Assembly: GCA_035266865.1 (NCBI GenBank)
Contig: DATFMR010000131.1
Coordinates: 1-13,930, forward strand
DNA: 13,930 nucleotides
Direction of reading: 5' to 3'
Source: JAKAGZ01 sp035266865
GTDB lineage: Bacteria; Bacteroidota; Ignavibacteria; Ignavibacteriales; Ignavibacteriaceae
In this document: positions 1 to 6,186 of the stretch, in pieces
How the letters are laid out: every line of letters starts with the position of its first letter
Numbering within the stretch: position 1 is the stretch's first letter
Notes under the pieces: model-generated
The model's input: the letters and a program-made list of their open reading frames with translations, nothing else
Databases searched by the model: none
What the model was told of the DNA's origin: nothing
Position numbers and translations under genes: made by a program

Positions 1-31
1 TACTGACCACGTGGATTACCAGTTGTTATGA
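1..31 (+). CDS. C-terminal tail of an upstream gene overlapping fmt
   Basis: The second frame is open from the window edge and ends with TGA at 29-31, giving the tail TDHVDYQLL. Its stop overlaps the fmt start codon in an ATGA arrangement (28-31), the usual mark of translational coupling, so the upstream gene and fmt are probably in one operon. Nine residues are too few to identify the product. The pattern loosely resembles the hydrophobic tail of primosomal helicase PriA, which often sits near def/fmt, but that is a guess. A third frame is also open here, so the assignment rests mainly on the neat overlap. Confidence 0.35.
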   Translation, partial: TDHVDYQLL

Positions 32-942
32 AAATTGTTTTTATGGGGACGCCGGACTTCGCGGTTCCATCCTTAAAACTTCTGCTCGAAAGTAAATACG
101 AAATAGCTGCTGTAGTAACCGCGCCGGACAAAGAAAGAGGACGGGGCAGGAAAGTGAGTTTCACACCAGTAAAAGAATTCGCACTGCAGAATAATCTTCC
201 CGTGCTTCAACCCGAAAAATTAAAGAACCCGGAATTTGCAAACCAGCTTAAAGATTTTAACGCTGATCTTTTTGTGGTTGTTGCATTCAGAATTCTTCCG
301 GCATCAGTATTCACTATTCCGCCGAAAGGATCATTTAATCTGCACGGTTCTCTGCTGCCTAAATACCGCGGTGCGGCGCCGATTCAGTGGGCGATAATTA
401 ATGGTGAAAAAGAAACAGGAGTAACGACTTTTAAACTCGAAGAAAAAGTCGATACCGGAAATATCTACCTGCAGGAAAAATTAAGAATTGATGACGAAGA
501 CGACCTTGGCTCTGTGCATGATAAAATGAGCATGCTTGGTGCGGAGGTTGTTTTAAAAACAGTGGATATAATTAATTCGGGAAATTTCGAATTGCAGAAG
601 CAGGACGATTCACTGGCTTCACCTGCGCCGAAGATAACCAGGGAAACGGGAAAGATTGACTGGAACAAAAGTGCGGAAGAAATTCATAATCTTATAAGGG
701 GACTTTCTCCATTTCCCGGCGCTTATTTTTCCCACAACGAAAAGCAGATAAAAATTTATAAAACTAAAAATTCTGATTCTGAAAAATTGAAACCCGCTGA
801 AATAAAACAAACCAAAAGAGAATTATTTATCGGAACAGGCAAAGGGACTCTCGAAGTTCTGGAACTTCAGCAGGAAGGGAAGAAGAGAATGACGACAGAA
901 GAATTCTTGAGAGGATTTAGTTTTAAGGAGTTTTGTCTTTAG
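28..942 (+). CDS. fmt: Methionyl-tRNA formyltransferase
   Basis: This enzyme transfers a formyl group from 10-formyltetrahydrofolate to the methionine of initiator tRNA in the cytoplasm, preparing it for translation initiation. The 304 residues match the usual family length. The N-terminal formyltransferase domain (about 1-190) starts with KIVFMGTPDFAVPSL. It carries the catalytic trio expected from the family: N104 and H106 in FNLHGSLLPKYRGAAPI, and D142 in VDTGNI. The C-terminal OB-like tRNA-contacting domain spans about 205-304. The ATG at 28 is chosen because the family signature begins at once and it overlaps the upstream stop. The residues after the conserved EEFLRGF motif (SFKEFCL) differ from those in two displaced copies of the same 3' end further right (2737-2902 and 8546-8629), suggesting that the present tail may have been replaced by recombination. 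The protein itself looks complete and functional. Confidence 0.97.
   Translation: MKIVFMGTPDFAVPSLKLLLESKYEIAAVVTAPDKERGRGRKVSFTPVKEFALQNNLPVLQPEKLKNPEFANQLKDFNADLFVVVAFRILPASVFTIPPKGSFNLHGSLLPKYRGAAPIQWAIINGEKETGVTTFKLEEKVDTGNIYLQEKLRIDDEDDLGSVHDKMSMLGAEVVLKTVDIINSGNFELQKQDDSLASPAPKITRETGKIDWNKSAEEIHNLIRGLSPFPGAYFSHNEKQIKIYKTKNSDSEKLKPAEIKQTKRELFIGTGKGTLEVLELQQEGKKRMTTEEFLRGFSFKEFCL
765..924 (+). repeat. fmt 3'-end direct repeat, copy 1 (within the intact gene)
   Basis: This part of fmt is repeated in the same orientation at 2737-2896, at a constant offset of 1972 bases and without gaps. A hand count gives about a dozen mismatches over 160 positions, and bases 799-858 match 2771-2830 exactly (60 bp). 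The last 22 bases of the segment (898-919) also match 8585-8606 with one difference. Upstream of about 765 the similarity stops abruptly. Confidence 0.95.
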
Positions 943-1000
943 CTTAATTAAAAATAAGCTTAATGATTTTCTCGTTGAACTAATTAGTAGATAATTAGTT
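941..1000. terminator. Inverted repeats between convergent genes, possible weak bidirectional terminator
   Basis: Two inverted repeats lie between the fmt stop and the stop of the convergent minus-strand gene. The first pairs AGCTTA (941-946) with TAAGCT (955-960). The second is a perfect 9-bp stem, AACTAATTA (978-986) with TAATTAGTT (992-1000), around a 5-base loop. The second overlaps the last codons of the minus-strand gene. Both stems are AT-rich and neither is followed by a clear T-run, so termination is only a possibility suggested by position. Confidence 0.3.
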
Positions 1001-2326
1001 TAATTCCTCTCTCCATTCTTTTAAAACATATCCCTTGTTGTTCAAAATTCTGATATTATAAATATTCGGTTTTAAGAGTAATAAAACATTATTTTGTCCT
1101 TGTTGATAGGCAAATTGGTCAGCAGGTATAGCCCGTACAGAATCTTCTGACTCATAAATTGCCTGAACAAGAAAATATGAGGAATCAGCAGGTTGAAATT
1201 GTTCGACATTAATATATAGCTTTTTTCTTCCAGGCATATTTATTAACCAATCGGGTCTGCCTTCATAATAATTATCAAGGGAAGGTACAATGCTAATATC
1301 ATAATATTGCCTTGTAAAAATACTATCTGTTTTTTTATCCACTAAAACATTGAAAAAATTTTGTTTAATATTTTTACTTTTCCTTACCCAACTAAAAGCC
1401 AGTGATTCAAGGGTTGAATCAAAATGTTCTTCATTTTCTAATTGATCGATAGTCAATGGATCAATGCCGGATAAATGTTTAAAAAAACCAGCCATAAATC
1501 CAATTTCTAAGCTGTCTTTAACTTCATAATATTCAGCAATATGACCCCTTCCCCCATAAACAAGTATCTTGGCTTTAGAATCTTTATCTAAGATGCGGTT
1601 AATAATGTTTTCTGCCTGAGTTTTTTCACGCCATACTATGCGCTGAATTTCGTTCATTTGACCGTAATCATCAGGAGGATCACCAACATCATAGGGGATC
1701 ATTGTATAACCAATTTTAGCTGCGGTTCTAAGGAATTCTGCAAAAATTGGGTCTTTAGAATATGCACCGCTATTCAGTACAGGCTGTCCTGTTAGTTCCA
1801 ACGTGCTGTCATCCATTAAAGTCTCAACAGCTAAGTAACGGAACCCGTTATTATATAATGCTTGTAATAATTGACCAGGTAAAGCCCTGTGACGGGACAT
1901 ACGGTGCTCTTCATTGATCATAATTACCTGGTTGGATGTAGATTTTTCTATAATGAATTCTACAGCGTTTTTGATTTTATAGTTTTCCGGGCTAAAATTG
2001 TAAAATCTAGTTTTATCAGGAAAAAGCTGGTCACCTATCTCAATCCCTTTTTTGTAACGTCCTGTATTGTTATACCACCAGGCAATTATATCAGAGTAGT
2101 TGGTGTATTTGAAATATTCCGGATGTGAAAGTAATTCATTTAGATTTGTAATATAATCTCGTGACGAATTAATATTTCTGCTTAGGCTACTGGCTAACTT
2201 AAAGGCTTCCATTTCCTTCTTAAAATTATCATTTTCTGTTTGTGAACATATTGATAATTGAAAACCCAAAACGATGATTGGGATATAGATAATTCTAAAA
2301 CTGACTTTCAATAATATTTTTGTCAT
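995..2326 (-). CDS. Secreted EreA/TraB/ChaN-like protein of unknown function
   Basis: The 443-residue product starts with a hydrophobic segment (about residues 5-28) that looks like a signal peptide, so it is probably exported. The central part carries motifs of the erythromycin-esterase/TraB/ChaN fold: VIMINEEHRMSRHRA (about 134-148, with the NEEH glutamates and histidines), FRYLAVETL (162-170), and ILVYGGRGHIAEYYE (254-268), where a GxGH motif recurs in TraB-type proteins. In this superfamily, conserved E and H residues in these positions act in metal binding or hydrolysis. The substrate cannot be named, and calling it an antibiotic esterase would go too far. The last 130 residues look like a beta-rich domain I do not recognise. 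It lies in the block between two copies of the fmt 3' end, converging on fmt. The 138-bp gap upstream, to the truncated gene at 2465, shows no clear promoter. The start is the ATG just before the hydrophobic segment; I see no good ribosome binding site. Confidence 0.8.
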   Translation of the reverse strand: MTKILLKVSFRIIYIPIIVLGFQLSICSQTENDNFKKEMEAFKLASSLSRNINSSRDYITNLNELLSHPEYFKYTNYSDIIAWWYNNTGRYKKGIEIGDQLFPDKTRFYNFSPENYKIKNAVEFIIEKSTSNQVIMINEEHRMSRHRALPGQLLQALYNNGFRYLAVETLMDDSTLELTGQPVLNSGAYSKDPIFAEFLRTAAKIGYTMIPYDVGDPPDDYGQMNEIQRIVWREKTQAENIINRILDKDSKAKILVYGGRGHIAEYYEVKDSLEIGFMAGFFKHLSGIDPLTIDQLENEEHFDSTLESLAFSWVRKSKNIKQNFFNVLVDKKTDSIFTRQYYDISIVPSLDNYYEGRPDWLINMPGRKKLYINVEQFQPADSSYFLVQAIYESEDSVRAIPADQFAYQQGQNNVLLLLKPNIYNIRILNNKGYVLKEWREELN

Positions 2327-2464
2327 AATCTACAATTTGATTGCTGTTGGAAGAAAAAGCTATACTAGTGTCCAAAAAGCTTTTGAATCATTAAATTTAA
2401 TAGCTTTATTTTTTAAATTCAACAGATCTATTATGGAAGCATTTTTGATAGGGTTTATTTTTAA

Positions 2465-2734
2465 CTAAAAATGAATTCCTTTTCTTTCAATGAATTTGTT
2501 AATCTTTAAATTGGTTTTATGTCCTGGGTTGCCAATTTTCTCATCTTTCAAAAATTGTTCCCGGATGTTCTTGCCGATTGTGGAGTCTGAATTTATTTTG
2601 TCCAGCAAGTCATTTCCTGATGCTAGGTAATAGAGTTGTACTTCTGTACTTCCACTAATAGCTGTAGGTGACCAAAACCCATATCCCCTGATTTCATTGG
2701 TTGAAAACATTACATCATTTTGTGTTTCCCAGAA
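2465..2734 (-). pseudogene. 3' fragment of an unknown gene, cut at the fmt-repeat boundary
   Basis: An ORF with an ATG at 2710 would give 81 residues (MFSTNEIRGYGFWSPTAI...), but the same frame stays open further upstream to 2734 and reads FWETQNDV before that methionine. It is then lost at a stop at 2735-2737, exactly where similarity to the fmt 3' end begins. The simplest reading is that this is the C-terminal part of a larger gene whose 5' end was removed when the junction formed. The composition looks like real soluble protein (mixed polar, aromatic and charged residues; NPGHKTNLKINKF near the end). I do not recognise the family. It could instead be a short intact gene starting at 2710. 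Confidence 0.4.
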
Positions 2735-2736
2735 TC

Positions 2737-2902
2737 AAAAATTTCTGATTTTGCAAAATTAAAACCCGCCGAAATAAAACAAACCAAAAGAGAATTATTT
2801 ATCGGAACAGGCAAAGGGACTCTCGAAGTTTCGGAACTTCAGCAGGAAGGGAAGAAGAGAATGAGCACAGAAGAATTTTTGATAGGATTTAATTTTGAGT
2901 AA
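2737..2902 (+). pseudogene. Displaced fmt 3' end, copy 2
   Basis: This stretch encodes KISDFAKLKPAEIKQTKREL and continues in frame through GTGKGTLEV, QQEGKKRM and TEEFLIGF, ending NFE with TAA at 2900-2902. It matches the last 53 or so codons of the intact fmt at 28-942 without a gap, at about 92% nucleotide identity by hand count. No formyltransferase catalytic domain precedes it; similarity stops sharply at about 2737. It cannot make a working enzyme and is best read as an old fmt tail left behind when DNA was inserted between it and the rest of the gene. Several differences are synonymous (third-position changes), as expected if it was once a functional tail of a related allele. The stop codon of the lipoprotein gene on the other strand lies inside it. 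Confidence 0.9.
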
Positions 2903-3383
2903 TTTCCTCTGGTTCATTCGTTGAAGCTACACAATCTATTTTCCAATCATTTCCATATTTCTTGTAGATAGTAACCCACGAAAATATAGTCTTTTCTTCA
3001 GTATTTCTCTCCTTATTATTTTTATCTCTTAAAATTACTTCTTTATTTACAATTGAATAAGCCATTGACCCGTCGTCCGAGAATCTTATTACAGGTGGTT
3101 TAATGTCATCCCACTTTACAAATTCAACTGAATTGAAATAATTTTTAAACCTCTTTAGGCTTTCACTATAGCTTGGTGAACTAATTTTCCCTTTATTTAC
3201 GGAAACAAAAGATTTTGAGAACAGTGATACAAATTTCTCAGGCATATTTTTTAGATGATATTCCTGCTGAAAATTATGCAATTTCATAATCTTTTGTTTT
3301 TCTACTGTTTCATCAAATTTCTTAATGGAACTACAGGATAAGAATAAAATGGTAATTACAAAAGCAGAGAATAGTTTAATCAT
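2889..3383 (-). CDS. Small lipoprotein with an NTF2-like (SnoaL/DUF4440-type) fold
   Basis: The 164-residue product begins with a lipoprotein signal, MIKLFSAFVITILFLSCSS, with C17 as the probable lipidated cysteine, so it should be anchored in an envelope membrane facing the periplasm or outside. Residues about 36-155 fit the NTF2-like pattern: an N-terminal helical stretch with repeated FVSLF/FVSV hydrophobics, a strand region (SMAYSIVNKEVILR), and a final FSWVTIYKKYGNDWKIDCVAS segment typical of SnoaL/DUF4440 proteins. Members of this fold bind small molecules or serve as accessory domains, and no catalytic role is claimed here. The start has an AAGGA-type ribosome binding site about six bases upstream on the minus strand. 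The stop (2889-2891) lies inside the displaced fmt 3' end, so the two frames overlap tail to tail by 14 bp and the original C-terminus may have differed. Confidence 0.75.
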   Translation of the reverse strand: MIKLFSAFVITILFLSCSSIKKFDETVEKQKIMKLHNFQQEYHLKNMPEKFVSLFSKSFVSVNKGKISSPSYSESLKRFKNYFNSVEFVKWDDIKPPVIRFSDDGSMAYSIVNKEVILRDKNNKERNTEEKTIFSWVTIYKKYGNDWKIDCVASTNEPEEITQN

Positions 3384-3482
3384 ATTAGTTCCTTTTTTAT
3401 AAGGCTTAATTATTAGATGAACGTATCAAATAATATCATATAAATGTGCCTGAATTTCCACATAATTATAAAATGATCATTC

Positions 3483-5393
3483 CTAAATAATTGAATAAAA
3501 CATTATTGTACCCATTAAAAAAATAATTATCAGGTGCCTGTAAAACCTGCTCTTTTCTTTCCCGAATATTAGATACAAAATTAAGATCGTTAATAATAAT
3601 ATAATCAGAAAAAATATTGACGGGCTACCGTTTAACAGCATGGAGAACAGTCCCGCCAGTAAAAACACCAGCCATATTAAAAGATAGGACAGGTACGTGA
3701 GCCCAACTTTCAATTTGTTCAAACCGGAATTACGAATTAAAACCGGATAAATTATAAATGAAAATATTAAAAAATAGAAAAGGGCATTTTTACCCAGGTA
3801 ATAAAGTGAACCGTTAATAATTTTGTTCAGACTAAAATTGAAACTTTTATTTTTATTAAAGTAGAGCTGATCAAATTTTGAGGCTATTAGTATCTCAGCC
3901 GCCGCGGGGCTAATACCTGGGATATTATTTACGTCGGTGTAATCCTGAAAATAACCGTTCTTATTCCTGTAATCGATTATACTTTTAGCTTGCTGTCTAT
4001 CGATCCCCTTTATTGTAATTAAATCTTCAGGTTCAGCGGCATTTAAATCAAAGGTATAAAATGGTATTGCCGAATTACCGACCGCATCCATTACAAGAAT
4101 TCTGTGGGAGTGATTTTTAGCCAGCATCCAGAGGCGTGGAGGCAATGAATTTCTATAAGACATCCCGGTTAAACCCTTGTAAATATTCAGTACATTATCA
4201 GCTTCGTCCGGGAATTCTTTTATGTACCCGTCAATAAAATCTATTAACTGTGCCCGGTCAGAGTGATTTACTTTTACGTATTTATTTAAAATGTAAAAAT
4301 ATTTAATTATCTGATTTTGAAGCGGGGTGAAAGTATCAGCAGGATTAAAATTATTTTTCAAAGGATAGGAGAGGAAGTTTGCATAAAAGGCAGGCGCCCT
4401 GTAATTGCCCGGCAGGCTGCTTTGATTCAGATGTGTGAAGAATGAACAGATAAATCCTTCAGTAGACATTAATTGCACGGAGTTTTTTCTCTTATTAGTA
4501 TCCGGTTCCAAGCCGGAATTTCTGAATGTAATCATGTCTTCTTCATCAGGTAATTCAATAGTTGAATTTTTATAAGCCGCGGAATTATCCAGTGAATGTT
4601 TGTATCGTTTAAGATTTTCGTATTTCTGGTACCAGACCGGCATTGTTATTTTATAGAAGCCTATGCGCAGTGGCCAGATTAAATCTTTTTTAAAAGAATT
4701 AATATTTCTTGCGGTATATTTTTCAATCTGCTTTATGTCTCTGAATATACCTTCTTTAATTTTCTTATTTTGTTCGTTAAACCGTGAAAGGTTCTCAAAT
4801 TGCTCCGCAAACCCTTCGTCGAAAGCCGTTGAATAGTCCGTCTGCAGGCTGAAGTAGTGCATATTAATATTTGGTGAGGTGCGCCCGGAATCAGAATTAT
4901 CGCTCAGCATATGATATAATACGTGTCCTAATTCGTGTGGATATAATTGTGTGAAAGACATTAAGCGATCTACATTGCTGGTAATCCTTGACTCAACAAT
5001 ATCCACATAGTGTGCCTCAGGTTTTTCTAAATGTTTTCCATCTTTGAAGAGTACAAATCCTTTTTTAGCAAACCCGCCTTCATTTTTTGTTACAGCCAGA
5101 TAAAGAGGTTCACTGTTAAATTCCCCATCCAGGTTTTCAAGATAAATTTGTGCTAACCCGTATAATTTCACCATTTCTTTAATAAAACTATCATCTATTA
5201 TTTTTCTTGTTTTCCGGTAAATAAGAGAAGTATCCGGGATTATAACCATTTCCCTGAAATTATTAATTATTTCTCCGGTTGGCCTTAAAAGAATTAAATC
5301 CTGCGATATGCTGGCAGCATTTTGAGGGAATGAGTAAGAAGGAATGAAAAAAAGTAAAAATAAGTAAAATGAAAATATTCTTTTAATTATCAT
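3483..5393 (-). CDS. Exported HExxH metallopeptidase-like protein fused to a ComEA-type HhH domain and four C-terminal membrane helices
   Basis: The 636-residue protein starts with a signal-peptide-like segment (about 3-22, ending SYSFPQ). Residues 153-157 are HELGH, the zinc-binding HExxH motif, within YPHELGHVLYHML. DEGFAEQFE (192-200) follows 35 residues later and supplies the glutamate expected as the third zinc ligand of gluzincin peptidases. Residues about 448-507 form a ComEA-like pair of helix-hairpin-helix motifs: FDLNAAEPEDLITIKGI, then the IIDYRNKNGYF stretch, then NNIPGISPAAAEILIAS. The C-terminus has four likely membrane segments (about 537-553, 565-587, 592-610, 619-636). The catalytic and HhH parts would face the periplasm. 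HhH domains of this type bind DNA in competence and secretion-related proteins, but a protease role and a DNA role are both inferred. A GGGGA ribosome binding site lies about six bases before the ATG. It sits in the second block bounded by fmt-tail remnants. I know no named family with this arrangement. Confidence 0.8.
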   Translation of the reverse strand: MIIKRIFSFYLFLLFFIPSYSFPQNAASISQDLILLRPTGEIINNFREMVIIPDTSLIYRKTRKIIDDSFIKEMVKLYGLAQIYLENLDGEFNSEPLYLAVTKNEGGFAKKGFVLFKDGKHLEKPEAHYVDIVESRITSNVDRLMSFTQLYPHELGHVLYHMLSDNSDSGRTSPNINMHYFSLQTDYSTAFDEGFAEQFENLSRFNEQNKKIKEGIFRDIKQIEKYTARNINSFKKDLIWPLRIGFYKITMPVWYQKYENLKRYKHSLDNSAAYKNSTIELPDEEDMITFRNSGLEPDTNKRKNSVQLMSTEGFICSFFTHLNQSSLPGNYRAPAFYANFLSYPLKNNFNPADTFTPLQNQIIKYFYILNKYVKVNHSDRAQLIDFIDGYIKEFPDEADNVLNIYKGLTGMSYRNSLPPRLWMLAKNHSHRILVMDAVGNSAIPFYTFDLNAAEPEDLITIKGIDRQQAKSIIDYRNKNGYFQDYTDVNNIPGISPAAAEILIASKFDQLYFNKNKSFNFSLNKIINGSLYYLGKNALFYFLIFSFIIYPVLIRNSGLNKLKVGLTYLSYLLIWLVFLLAGLFSMLLNGSPSIFFLIILLLTILILYLIFGKEKSRFYRHLIIIFLMGTIMFYSII

Positions 5394-5575
5394 TTACATT
5401 CCCCATAAAAGTTGATTTTAATTAAAATATATATCTAGAACTCAGATTAAAAAATACCGATTTCTATTCAATCGATTATTCTTTATTGATAACCGGAAAA
5501 AATTAAGGATAAATCTATTCAGTTAAAGGACGATGGGTATATCCACTGAGAAATTCCAGGAAGGCCTGACTTAAA

Positions 5576-5865
5576 TCACTTACTAAGTCTGAATGCAATT
5601 AGTGTAATGTCATCATTTTGTTTATATCCAGACGACCACAATTTGGCGGCAGTAATTAAATTGTGTGAAATTTCGTCAACCGGAAGTTTTGTAAATTGTA
5701 GGAACTGGTTTCTAAATTATTCATAACTGAATTCCATCATCTCTTTATTAAATAATTCCGGTAAAGCATCAGTCATAGCCAGAACAGTGTCTACGGGCAT
5801 AATAACGAGGAGAAAATTTTATTCGTATATTCTAAATCTTTAGATGAGTTTTTAGGCAGATTAAA
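5576..5865 (-). pseudogene. Decayed SpoIIE/PP2C-type serine phosphatase, C-terminal part
   Basis: Read on the minus strand, this otherwise gene-free stretch (5394-5886) contains the end of a SpoIIE-like protein phosphatase. One frame gives FNLPKNSSKDLEYTNKIF. After a frameshift near 5800 the reading continues as MPVDTVLAMTDALPELFNKE, is broken by TAA at 5717-5719, and resumes as VDEISHNLI and finally QNDDITLIAFRLSK with TGA at 5576-5578. In the family, the TDG-x-x-E and the nDDiT motifs carry metal-binding aspartates; here TDA replaces the usual TDG, the DDIT motif survives, and the N-terminal half is absent. Such phosphatases usually act in partner-switching regulation of sigma factors or as response-regulator outputs. 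With a frameshift, an in-frame stop and no start, it cannot be functional. The remaining 5394-5575 is AT-rich with no feature I can support. Confidence 0.75.
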
Positions 5866-5886
5866 TTTTTGTGGAAACACCCGCCA

Positions 5887-6186
5887 TCAGGCTGAATTCC
5901 TGCTCGCATTAATATTTCCGTATAAAGATCTTTTAACGATTTTTTCATACGTGGTTTTTTTAACCGAATTATTCTCAATCTTTTGAAGCGCATATTGCTG
6001 AATAACCAGCAGTGGCAATATAATTCGTTCCCTTATCTCGATTGAATTTCTTGAAACCGGAGATTCATCCATGAGCATGTTATATTCAGTTATTTTCAGC
6101 AGCATTTCTTTGGATAATTTATATTCTTCAAATAAAATACTCCAGAAATCTTTAAATTCCTCATCATGCACAAAGTAGTTTGTTAA
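5887..6186 (-). pseudogene. ppc: C-terminal 99 codons of phosphoenolpyruvate carboxylase, separated by an in-frame stop
   Basis: Immediately after the TAA at 6187-6189, the same reading frame continues for 99 codons (LTNYFVHDEEFKDFW... to SRNSA, stop at 5887-5889). The content matches the end of PEP carboxylase: LLKITEYNMLM, then SIEIRERIILPLLVIQQYAL corresponding to the family's SIxLRNPYIDPLNxLQ segment, and a terminal NASRNSA in place of the usual MRNTG. These helices complete the barrel and, in characterised PEPCs, the extreme C-terminus lies at the active site and the aspartate inhibitor site. A separate start is possible at a GTG (6169-6171), but I see no ribosome binding site before it and an independent subunit of this kind is not known to me. 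It is best read as the detached end of the gene at 6187-8433. Confidence 0.85.

Noticed and set aside
5887..6171. A separate 94-residue gene starting at GTG 6169-6171
   Set aside because: It is in the same frame as the preceding 748-residue PEPC, begins inside PEPC-like sequence, and has no ribosome binding site; it is the detached end of ppc.
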